DNA from: Stomoxys calcitrans
Lineage: Eukaryota; Arthropoda; Insecta; Diptera; Muscidae
Length of the DNA: 64,000 bases
Assembly: GCF_963082655.1 (NCBI RefSeq)
Contig: NC_081553.1
Location: 47,613,527-47,677,526, forward strand
Direction: 5' to 3'
Positions 11,620-24,100 of the stretch are shown piece after piece (the first letter of the stretch is position 1; every line of letters begins with the position of its first letter). Made by a program: the position numbers and the translations under genes. The notes under the pieces are model-generated. The model did no database searches, was not told where the DNA came from, and saw nothing but the letters and a program-made list of their open reading frames with translations.

Positions 11620-12089
11620 CTAGGAAAAAGAAAGTTTAAAAGTTTTAGATTTTTTGTTTTTAATTTTTATAACATTTTCATATCCCACCTTGGTGGCTAT
11701 TTTCCTGGGATCCAAATTCATGCCAATACTTTGTACTCCCTTGGCTATCTTGGATAATGGACTGGTCATTTGTTTGAGTTGTTTCAATTTGCCCGCTTCT
11801 ATTGGCAACTTTAGATCTTTGGGTGATGTAGATCTGTGTTTTTTTTTTTTTTTAAATTTTTATCAAAAATCCCATAATTGTTTGTTGTTCATGAATAAAA
11901 GAGAATCAAATTGAAAGTTGTTGTGGTTTTTTTTTGTTTCATATTTCATATCTTTATTGTTCTAGGGTCATAGTTTTTCTTAATATTTCTTGAATGTCCT
12001 ATATCATGGAACGAACACATACATACATAAAATATTTGTGCATTTAAAGCTTTGAGTGCATAAATAATAAAAGGAATAATGTTGACAAC

Positions 12090-12131
<42 letters not shown>

Positions 12132-15100
12132 CATTCATAAAATAGTACAACCGATTATTGTAAAACTATGGTAAAATAATACTAATGATGATAATCCGTT
12201 TACAAAGTTTATGTAATAAATTATCTGAAATTAAATCTTGGCAAGCTTAAGTTTTGAGATTCATAATCAACAACCAATTGTTATTATTGATAGTCAAGGT
12301 TATGAAGTGGAAATTAAATAGAAACTAGCACATGTGCCCGACACTGGTTTAAATACAAAAAGTTACATGCACCCATCTTCCCCTTTACGTTTTGCATATG
12401 ACCCGTAGTGTAACTATAGATATTTGTCTTGTTATGCAGGCTCGGACAACAACAAAAATGCAAATGCCACACGCAAAGCCATAAAGGTGCAGTTACATAC
12501 TATGCACGCATATTAAAAACGCATTAAAAATGCAACTCTGCCAACAAACCCCACAGAAGCAAAGTGCAAAAGTTAAAAATTTTTTTACTTTGACGCCTAA
12601 AAACACACTTCACGTATGGCAACAAGATAGTTGCCTTCTTCGGGAAAGCAAATCAGCCCAAAAAACCCCTGTGTGACCGGCGAGATTCGAAATATTGGGA
12701 TATAGGTCCGTAGACAGAGAGAAGTTTTACATGGCATAGTACCTCACAAATGTTGCCAACATTAGGAGAGGATAACCACCGCTGAAAATTATTTCTGTTG
12801 GTCTCGCCAAAATTCGAACCCAGGCGTTCAGCGTCATAGGCGGACATGCTAACCTCTGCTCTACAGAAGTTTATTGGGATGTGTATTACACACGGCTGAA
12901 GGAATACAATAAGATTACTAGAGGGCGCAAAACGGAAAGCTTTTCTGTGAACAGGTCGATAGAGTTATAGACGCCGCCAAGATAAAAAAGTAAAAAGGCT
13001 TTAAGTTCGGCCAGGCCGAACTTTGGATACCCACCACCTCGGGTATATATATGTAAATCCTATTTCGTCACAATCCGGTAAAAATTGGATAACTTAAGCA
13101 ACCAAACTCGGCACGGATATTGGGTCGTGTAATACATAATGTTAACTTTGTAGATAATGTCAATTTTGTAGACCAAAATATTGGTTTTTTGGCAGATATA
13201 TCCAATTATAAACCAATCTGAACCAAATTAAGGTCGGATATCGTGAGGCTCAGAAAAACTCACTGTTTTAAATTTCAACGAAATCGGGTAATAAATGAAG
13301 CATTTATGGGATTCAGACCCCTCATCGGCAGATCGGTTTATATGGCAGCTATATCTTAATATAGTCCGATCTGAACCATATTCAGGTCGGATGTTAAGAG
13401 GTCTTAACCTACTCACTGTTTCGAATTTCAGGGAAATCGGGTAATAAATAAAGCTTTTATGGGCTTCAGACCCTTTATCGGCAGATCGGTCTATATGGCA
13501 GCTATATCTAAATATAGTCCGACCTGAACAATATTTAGGTCGGATATCAGGAGGCTAAAAATAACTCACTGTTTCAAATTTTAGCGAAATCGGTTAAAAA
13601 ATAGAGCTTTCATGGGCTTCAGACCCTTCATAGGCATCGGAAAAAATAAATCTTTTATGGCCTTCAGACTCTTTATCGGGAGATCGGTTTATATGACAGC
13701 TATATCTAAATATATTCCGATCTCAGCCATATTTAGTTCAGATTTCGGGAGCCTTAAAATAACCCATTGATGCAAATTTCATCGAAATCGGGTAATAAAT
13801 AAAGCTTTTGTGGCCTTCAGACCCATTATCGGGAGATCGATCTATATGACAGCTATATCTAAATATTGTCCTATCTGAACCATATTTACGGCAAATGTCG
13901 GGAGTCTTAAAATAATCCACTGTTGGTAATTTCAGCGAAATCGGGTAATAAAAAAAGCTTTTATGGTCTTCAGACCCTTTATCGGGAGACCGGTCTATAT
14001 GGCAGCTATATCTAAATATGGACCGATCTAATCCATATTAAGGTCATCTGTCGGGAGGCTTAAAATAACCCAGTGTTGTTAATTTCAGCAAAATCAAATA
14101 ATAAATAAAGCTTTTATGGTCTTCATACCCTTTATCGGGAGATCGATCTACAATATATAGTTTTAATGGGCAATCGGAAAATCGGTCTATATAGCAGCAA
14201 TATCCAAATATGGTCCGATATGGCCCGTTCAAGAACTTAACCCGTGCGCGAGGACGTCGAGTGTGAAGGGCATACGAGGAAGATGATGAGACGTTGGAGC
14301 ATTTCCTTTATCATTGCCCGGCTTTCGCGTCTAACAGATACCGGCACTTAGGTGGAGACACAATACCAGACATGAACCAACTTTAGGGGAGTGGTATGAA
14401 CCAACTTAGGGGAGTGGTATTGAAAACAATTAATTCCTGACTTAAAATTTTCTTTTTAGATGTTACTTTATAGTTTTTAGAGCGCACAACAAACCGATTA
14501 CTGGCTTAAGTGTATCTCAATAGTGGCATGGGGCGGATTAATATCTACCCCTTCTTTTCAACCTAACCTAATGCTCACCATAGACCCCGTCACTCAGGCT
14601 ATGTGAAAGACCAGAAATGTATGGATCCGGCGGAATGTTTAGACAACTCTCAGTTCTGCACCATAGACGACGACGCTCAAACCGGGATTGCGGCAAATTG
14701 CTCTAATTTGATAGATCTCACGCCATGGCTTATGATTGTCACACTTGCCTCAGACCACGTTCCTATTGTCTTAGAGCTTCGTTGACCAAATGACTTCAAA
14801 GTCTCCGAGCACCGAACATATGTTAAACAGAAGAAGGTAAACTGATCAGGTTTCAGGCAACATACTGAAGACGCAATCCGATGACAACCGTCCTCTTTGG
14901 ACGTTCACAGCACAGCAAGGGTTCTCAGTTCAATCATCACGATAACAGCAGTTACCTGTTTTATTCCAGCTGGTCCAATACCGACCATCAGATCAAATTT
15001 TTCCGGGCGAAACAGTTACATTGGCCGAGGAACGTTACAAGCTTCGTCTGTCCAACCTAGGCAGCTTGACGTGTTATTCAAAGCTCGCAAACGTTTTATA

Positions 15101-18100
15101 TATGGTGTTGAGTTCGAAGATCTTGTGGTTGTTAGTTCAAACGATACGTCAGAACTGTCACTATTTTCTATTCTTGGGTTTTTTCTTCCAGCACTTGAAA
15201 CTAGAAGAAAATGGGGGAAAAACAGTAAAAATGCCTTACAGATTGCCACTGCGTTGATTGGGCCTGCGCTGTTTTGTGTGTTGGAATGTTAAGTTGATGG
15301 ATTTTGATTTTTAGATAAATTTTGGTTCCTTGTTTCCAGATGCAGCAAAGTATTGTGTTTGTTACTGCATTTTCTGCAACTGCTCGCTGGACAGGCCCTT
15401 AGTGAATGGTTAACCCTAAAACAATTGACGCACCCACTTTAGCCTGACAGATTCCACCATGTCTAAGAACTGTTTGCAGTGATAAAGCGGGTGATTGACA
15501 TTGCCACACAATCTGTAGGCTTCATTTCAAGATACTGCCCCAGATGAGACTGCATGGCTTGAGCTCTGTTGTCCGGCTGATTTATCTTTGTGTCCAATGG
15601 ATTCCATTAATTGAAACTGTAGTGTAGAAACTATAAAAATGCATCAATAGTTGGTACCTCTTTGGGTTTACCTAGTGATTGTATAAATCTTATGTGGAGG
15701 TTACAATCAGTCTTTTTAATCAATAGTGGCAGGAGTATGGCATTCCAGGAAGAAGTTTCAATGCCCAGGTTATTTAATGACAACTGACATTATCTCGACA
15801 TTCTCTCGATGTGTCATGTAAGCCTTTGATTGTAGCCCCAGAGGATGTTCAGGTTGGTTGATTCAGGATCTTCTCCACTAATGTAGCCACTTGCACTCTT
15901 TTATTGTTGTAGCGCTCCTGTAGAATTAACCAAATAGTGTTGTGGTTTTCTTCTGTCAAAGTCAGATGACTTTATGAGGATGATTGCTTCGCCAGAAACA
16001 TTCGTCTTTAGGTACCACATTTTTTGAACATCAGGAATCATTTGTTTATCGATCATCAACGAAAATAGCTCCTTGCTGTGCTCTGCACTCGCTAACCAGG
16101 TGAGGCTCACAGACGTAGTCAGCTGTCAGATGACTTTATGAGGATAATTGCTCCGCCAGAAACATTCGTCTTTAGGTACTACATTTTTTGAACATCAGGA
16201 ATCATTTGTTAATCGATCATCAACGAAAATAGCTCCTTGCTGTGCTCTGCACTCGCTAGCCAGGTGAGGCTCACAGACGTAGTCAGCTGTCGACAGCGTT
16301 GCCGTCCATAGCAAATAATGTATTGTTGCCATATTTATCGCTCCACAACTTGGGTTGGCCACGCACTCTCTTTAGCCGTTACATTTGAAAATTGTTTGTT
16401 TAGGTTGCTATGCTCTGTTGCGCAAAACGAGCCAGGTAAGTTTGTCTTCAACAAGGGCATGTTGGGAAGGCGACGAGATGTTGAAGGATTTCCACATCCT
16501 AATACCCGGCTTTCACAGATTTACAGTTACCGGGACTTTAGAGAAGATATACAATACAGACTTGATCTAAACTTAAGGGAATACGACCAAAGATAACTTA
16601 GTAGATAGTATATCCCCTCATTCTTCGATGAGTGATCTCCATTTTATATCCGAGTCCGGTCGGCGTGTCGCTGAGAGACACCTTCCCTTAGAGAAGTTTT
16701 ACACAGCTAGCTTTTTCATAGCTTTAACTGGTAGGGTCTTCTACCATTATAAGAGGATGTAAAATTTTTTTCTTTCCTTTTTTACCAGCTTCGAAACCAT
16801 GCTTTCAGCGTAATGGACAGACATGTCAACTTTTACGCCTCTGATAAATATGCATAGGAGATATTAAAGAGGCGTTGGAGACGAACACCGCCTGTCGTAG
16901 TCTTCGGTGAATAATCGTCCGTGGTACCGAACTGGTAGTTGCACCCTTAGCCGTGCCCTCGACCCAGGCGTGAAGACGTATCCAGCTTGTCGCTGTTTTC
17001 AGTGCATAATCTTCATTGATCCCGCAACCGGTAGTCACGTCTACGACCCAGCATGGTGACGTACCCCGTTTCCCGCGGACTTTCACCAAACATCCGTGGT
17101 GGCGAACCCGGTAGCCACGTCGGTAGTTGAAGTATCTCTCACTCCTTTCTTATACCGCTCTACTCTACCGACCCCGACTTTACGAGTGGCAGACTTAAGC
17201 GTTCAGACTCGTTCCGACATCGCTCGACCAAGCAAGCAGAACACGTCCGGGTTCCGGGAAAACCTGACGCAGCGCTGCATCTGATCAAGAAAGAAGTCTT
17301 CACAAAGGGAGTAGTTGGATTAAGCAGATATATGCCTGATGACATTACTTTATTGTGGAAATAAAAAGAAGTTTATTTTAATGTTTGATTTGATGTAAAG
17401 TTTTGATTTCATTTTGATGTTTAAGGAGGAAATAGATCTCATCGATTCTTTTCCAATATGCCGAAGCGTTTTTCCAGCTTGGTGGGGGAGAACTATTTAC
17501 CGATCTGATGAGTATCGCCTTTTCTCTTCTGAGGCGTCAGGTGTATTCTCCTCGTCTTTTTGGCGGTTGAACTGCGGGCACCACCGGTTCTTTATCGACT
17601 TTGACTGCCTTTTTTGTCCGCTTTCAATATTCAGTTTTGGCAGTATCCTCTAATATTTTGCGGATAACAACGCAAGGATGTTTTGCTGATTGAAGCAAAT
17701 CTGGATCAATTGCCACTTTTAGATACGCAAAGTTAGCAGGATCGCCATGTGGAAATAAAAATATGAGATCGATATCCTCTTTAAAAAATTCTTCTTCTTC
17801 TTTTTTCCACACATGTCACCACCACATCCCACACCTCTCACCACCATATCACTTTTCTCTTTTGAGTCGCCAGGGAATTCTCCTCGTCTTTTTGGCGGTT
17901 GAACTGCGGGCACCACCGGTTCCTTATCGACTTTGACTGCCTTTTTTTGTCCGCTTCCAATATTTAGCTACCGTCAGAGGTTTTGGAGCTGGCTCGGTCA
18001 TTTAATCAAATTTTCACAAGGGTTCAGCCTTTAGTATTCCGATTTTTTATCCAGGGTCCTCGGTTTGGACCGGAATGCCCGGACAGTCTTGGCAGTATCT

Positions 18101-21100
18101 TCTAATATTTTGCGGATAACAACGCAAGGATGTTTTGCTGATTGGAGCAAATCAGGATCAATTGTGACTTTTAGATACGCAAAGTTGGCAGGATCGTCAT
18201 GTGGAAATAAAAAGAAGATGCGGTCGATTTCCTCCTTAAACAATACTTTGAATCAAAAATTAAACATTAAAATAAACACATGTCACCACCGACGAGTCCG
18301 CTGTAGGAGACAGAAAGTCTGAGATGCAGTGCCGTATGAGGTATCGTCTTCTCCAATCACTTCTTGCAGGGGCTGACGGCCCAGTACCGTACCCAATTGC
18401 GTCCCCTGCCTCTTGTTGTCCTGGGAACACTAAGACGTGACGGCGTACCAGCCAACGTCCCCCTTATTGGACACGACCCGCATGAAACCGTAACTTTGTG
18501 ACTAGATCCTAATCTTAACACCTAATTTTGAATAAAAAGGTCGTAACTATATCAGAACAGGGTCTTTTTCTACTCTGGTGACGTAAATATAAATTTCTGT
18601 GGCAGACTGTCCCGAGAGGTTACCCTAGCGCAAGAGGGAGAACTTGTCGTTACAATCGTAATGCAGAATAAAGGTTTTGTATACCAGAAGCAAGATTGCT
18701 TTTGTATGCCTCGTTTGGCCCGTGCCTTTTAGGTTAATTCCGGATGACGAATAAATCGTTCTGCATCCTGAAGACGTTTACCTTGATAGTGAATCATTTC
18801 ATCAAATATATCAGCAAACGGTTGCCATTTGAGAATATCTCCTTCGAATATGGAGATAGCCTCAAACTATCTCGGCACGGGATAGTTGTGAGCACCACAA
18901 AGGCTGGAACTTTGAGGTCTAATCTGTGTGGTGTTCATTGCTGTCGCGTGAAGCTTAGCTGCGTGCTACCGGGCGCGTCCACAGGTTGCGGATAGTGAAA
19001 TGCTCCAAAAGGAGTAACTGCAATGGCAGGCACGGATAATCAGCGGTAGCGAGCGGAGAGTCTCAGTGAGAGGACGGGCGGCACCGGCTCTTGCACAAAT
19101 ACTGAGTGCCTATGATGATCGATATGGCAAGGCGAGTTATTGGCGTCTTTATATAACAAATGGCCATCGGTCGTTTGGACCGGAACGAGATTGCTCACCT
19201 ACAGGAGCTTGACGTGGATCGCCACCTCCACATGAAAATGTGGCTACGACGACGATCAATAACTGTGGTGATTTTAAATTCTGTACCGGTTTATAATCTG
19301 ATGGACCACGGGCTTCCTTAGTGAACAACTTCGCAATAGCCTTAAGTATGATATCCTCTTTTTTATGATATCCTCCAGCCGTAGATATTTCCCTTGGAAA
19401 AGTTGAAAGGCTACATTCCGTTTACTCAGCTCCGTAGAACAAAAGTATGGTTCATTGGTGATCACTTCCAAAATTTTGATGAAAAACCCAAAAAATTCAA
19501 TTTTTCCTTCAAAAACTTTAAACCCTACCATACGGCTCCCACATAAACCGATCTCCAGATATGACATCTTGAGCCCTTACAAGCCGCGATTTTTATCCGA
19601 TTTGGCTAAAATTTAGCAAATAGTGACCTGTTATGATTTCCGACAACTGTGCCATGTACGGTCCAAATCGGTCAAAAATCCGATATAGCCCCTGCATAAA
19701 CCGATCTCCCGATTTGACTTCTTAAGCCCCTGTAAGCCACAATTTTTGTACGATTTAGCTGAAATTTTGCACATAGTGTCCTGTTATGACTTCCAACAAC
19801 CAAATAATAGGCCACTACCTCTCCATTGCGGTTATGGATTGACATTGGGCTTCGTTCATTGAAGGGCTTTGTAGAAGACTCCTGAGGCAGATCTTTTACG
19901 CCTGTTAATAACTGATTAAAATCTTCTCCCTTGCTTCAGTAATACCTTTTGAAGGAGAGACTCGCATTAATCGGCTTTTGCTCAGTACTCCGCGGAAATC
20001 GCAACGTAGATATAATATGAGGATGTAACTCAGATCCCGATACTAATCGCGTTTTGATATCGTTTCGTTCAATATTTTGCTAGAGTGCTTCCATCTCAGC
20101 AAACTTTTTGCGATAAAACTCCCGTGTTCGTCTTTCGAGTGGAGCCTTCTTCAGCTCAACAATGGCTTTCTCTTGCTACAACACTAACGTGGTAATATCC
20201 ATTGTATGAGTCGGAAAAGACTTGTATCAGGATAAAACTGCTGTCCTTGACTGTGTATGCCGGAAACGGCTTTTACCAGGATTGAACAATCCCATCGCAG
20301 CCGGTTGTACGTACCGGATTGACCTGATGAAGTCTTTCATCAGCAAGGGATGCCGCCTCGGTGTACAACACACTGCTACAACAACAACAACAACCAGGAT
20401 TGAACTGCCGTCCTTGACTATGCCGGGAACGGCTTTTATCAAGATTGAACTGTTGTCCTTGACTGTGTATGCCGGGCACGACTTGTATTAGGATGGAAGT
20501 GCTGTACTGCGTTTGTCGCCAATGATGCAACTGCGGCACTTCACTGCGTCTGTGAGCAATGACTTGGTTTTGTCGAGGTCACGAATGTGTAATTTGGCGT
20601 CCAGGCACTTCAACCTAGGAGGCTGAGGTTGTGTTATTTGCCGTCAAGGCACTTGAATCCAGGACGCTCAGTTTGTGTGTGGTTGTTGGCTTCCAGGTGC
20701 TTGAACCTTGAAATGATAGATGTTGCAGGTATGTTGGACCTTGCAATTTTATGTGAATGAGTCATAGGGTACTTGTACCTTACAATTTTATGTGAATGAG
20801 AGTGGAGTCATAGGGTACTTGGACCGTTATAGGGTACTTATAACTTTAAATTTAGTTGGGTCATCAATAGCTCTCTTATGAAACTACCCTCTGATTTGAC
20901 ATTTTAAAGAAGGTAGATGAAAGGTGGAGGCGTAGCCGTAGCGCAGAGGTTAGCACGTCCGTCTATGACGCTGAACGCCTGGGTTCGAATCCTGGCGAGA
21001 CCATCAGAAAAACATTTTCGGCGGTGGTTTTCCCCTCCTAATGCTGGCAACATTTGTGAGGTACTATGCCATGAAAAACTTCTCTCCAAAGAGGTGTTGC

Positions 21101-24100
21101 ACTGCTGCACGCCGTTCGGACTCGGCTATAAAAAGGAGGCCCCTTTTAATTGAGCTTAAACTTGAATCGGACTGCACTTAATGATATGTGAGAAGTTTGC
21201 CCCTGTTCCTTAGTGGAATTTTCATGGGCAAAAATTTGCAATTTAGATGGAAGGTTGGTGTTGGCGCGAACAGCCAACCTTTCCAGATTATAGTCTTGAA
21301 CGCAATCTCCGACTACCTCGCGTGCACGGTTCTTTTGCCTTTCAGTAATGACGACGCACCGTCTCTGTCCGTGGCACCACCAGTTGAGTAAAAACAAAGA
21401 GCACACGCATACACAGCGCCTTTTGAGCAAGATTTACCTTTTTTTGTTAATGATTTCACTTGATTTTGTATCTTCAATGATTTCATTTCTATTCAACTTC
21501 TGTGAAAACAAGGCTCCTTGCTTATATATAAAAAAAATATAACATTAGAATGTCACCACTTGTGTTCCGGGAGCACTTTTTCGTTGCGCGAGTGCTGCAA
21601 GTCGGTCAAGTACGGAAATATAAGTGAGTATCCAAAAGGAAAACGAAAAAAAGAAAAAGGGCATCCAGAACCCAAAGGAGGAAAGACCGAAACGATCGCC
21701 GTCAAATGCGGGGTACAGCGACGTTTATGCAGAAGTACTGCCAATGTAGCGTTTTCTACATAAACAGTTGATATGGTAAAGTGGCAGGTAAGCTAAAGTA
21801 CTATGTTAGGCAAAGCTTAGAGCCCTAGAGTTATATGGTACTTGGACCCTAGAGTTATAGGGTACTTGGACCGTAAAATTCAGTTGGGTCATCAACAGCT
21901 CTCTAAGAAACTACAGTCTGATTTGATATTTTAAAGAAAGTACGAATGGTAAAGTGGTAGATAAGGTAAAGTACTAGGTTAGGCATAATGCTAGGTAAGG
22001 TAAAGTGGTAGAAAACTAAGATTCAATTCGGCCCGTCCAGGCTCCTTTTTAGTTGTTTTATGGATTATCATCATTTGAGGGAAATGTGTAATAAATCTCA
22101 TATCATAAATATTAAACATAAATAATATACTACAAATAGCACAAAACAAATCACATTTAAATGTTGCTTTTGTTTCTTCACAATTCACAAGTACAAACGG
22201 CTGCTATACTACTCTTCATATATAAAGGAATATGCGTGTATGAAAAGTTATATAAAACAAAATAAATTTCTTACTACTACACAACGCTTTAAGACACAAA
22301 CATAAAGAGAAAAAAAACATGAGGTATATATGTATGAAAGTTAAATAATTAAATAATTGTAAAATAAGGGGCGAAAATTGTAACATTTATCATTTAACAC
22401 GCAAGCCACCACATAACAATTGTCTCGCTTTTTTTGCTTTTGGTACTGAAATCACATATAAAATACCGACCTTGATTGATTCTCTGGCGTCGAACCCGAG
22501 GCACTCACATCTTCTTGCACACATATCTGTGGATTGGGTGTAATAGGTCGTATGGGTGGTGCATTTTCCAATAGACCCGTGGGCAGGGTGACATTATTCG
22601 CCACCGAGGAAATTGATATCGAATTGACATTTTCCGTATGCTTCATGGCATTATCTTTGTCCATAAGCTGTTGCATATTCATATCGGAATTGGGCGATTG
22701 AATTTCCACTGCCTCTTGTGCATTGCCCATGACAATACCCACCGAAGGTAGAAAATTGTTGTCGTTGTTGAAATTGAAATTTGTCTTGGCCGAAATGGCT
22801 AATTCCGTATCGGAATCCACATCGGGTTCAAATAAACTGCTATCGTTTTCTTCGGAATCTGAGCCGCTTGTGGATAGTTTGGATTTGCCTACGGTGAATA
22901 GGGGCTTCTCCGTTGCCTCCATACACTTGTCTATGGAAGATTGTGATTGACGCATTACCTGGGGATTGATTTGAGCGGTTTGATTTGTAAAGGATGCTGC
23001 TGTGGCGGCATTATTCGTTGTTGACTTGTTCTTATTGGGATTGAGTGATTGGCCCAGTTTTGAGAATTGACCGGCGACATTTGAGAAGGCTTTTGAACTT
23101 AATTGTAGTAATTGAGATTCGGAAAGATTTCTTGGCATACCCTGTAAAATAAAAAGGCAAACAAAATTAATAAAAGGAAATTAAAATAATTTGGTCTTTA
23201 GACTGGTATATAGCATTGATAACAAACTGGTATGCTGCAAAGTGGTATACTATCAAATAGTTAACATACGGTAAAGTGCTATATTGCAAGTCGTATGTTG
23301 AAAAGTGGTATATAAGAAAGTGGTATGTTGCAAAGTAATATTTTTCGAAGTGGTATATTACTAAGTGGTATATTGCAAAGTGGTATATTGCAAAGTGGTG
23401 TATTGCAAAGTGTTATACTAAGTGATATATTGCATAGGGGTATATTTTTAAGCGGTATACGCATAATGGTATATGCAAAGTGGTATATTGCAAAGTGGTA
23501 TATCGCAAAATCGTACTTTACAAAGTGTTATACTAAGTGGTATAGTGCTTTGGGGTACATTGTTAAGTGGTATATTGCAAAGTAATATATTCCAAAGTGC
23601 TATATTGCAGTGTTATATTGCATAGTGTATTATTGCAAATTGGTATATGCAAAGTGGTATATTGCAAAGTGGTAACGCAAAGTGTTATATTGCAAAGTGG
23701 TATACGCAAAGTGGTATATTGCAAAATGGTATTTTGCCAAGTGATATTATTTAAAGTGGTATATTGCAAAGTGTTATACTAAGTGGTATTTTGCATAGGG
23801 GTATATTTTTAAGTGGTATACGCTTAATGGTATATGAAAAGTGGTACATTGCAATGTGGTATATTAAAAAGTCGTATAGTGCAAAGTGGTATATCGCAAA
23901 GTCGTACTTTGCAAAGTGTTATACTAAGTGGTATAGTGCATGGGGCTATATTGTTAAGTGGTATATTGCAAAGTGGTATACTTCAAAGACATATGCAGCA
24001 ATGTGGTATATCCGAAGTAGTATATTGCTAAGTGGTATATTGCAAAGTGGTATATGCAAAGTGGTTATTGCAAAGTGGTATATTGCAAAATGGTATTTTG

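Larger units (their letters stand above)
11834..22470 (-). other. Sac2 intron 9 (10.6 kb, transposon-filled)
   Basis: Contains LINE, SINE, BEL/Pao-like and simple repeat material listed separately. 12130-12700 and 18560-18860 show nothing recognisable. Two homologous stretches containing 'agggtacttggacc' and 'ttgggtcatcaa' flank the SINE region at about 20800-20915 and 21830-21945. Confidence 0.7.

Noticed and set aside
18285..18330. Hammerhead-ribozyme-like text (GACGAGTCC...GGA...GAAA)
   Set aside because: The core would need CUGANGA, but the sequence has CCGACGAG, extra bases separate the second stem from GAAA, and no matching stem III with a cleavage triplet was found.
20929..21005. A tRNA gene on the plus strand
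   Set aside because: A and B boxes are present, but the acceptor and anticodon stems do not close into a full cloverleaf and the sequence continues into a conserved 240-bp body seen in other copies, so it is a SINE head.
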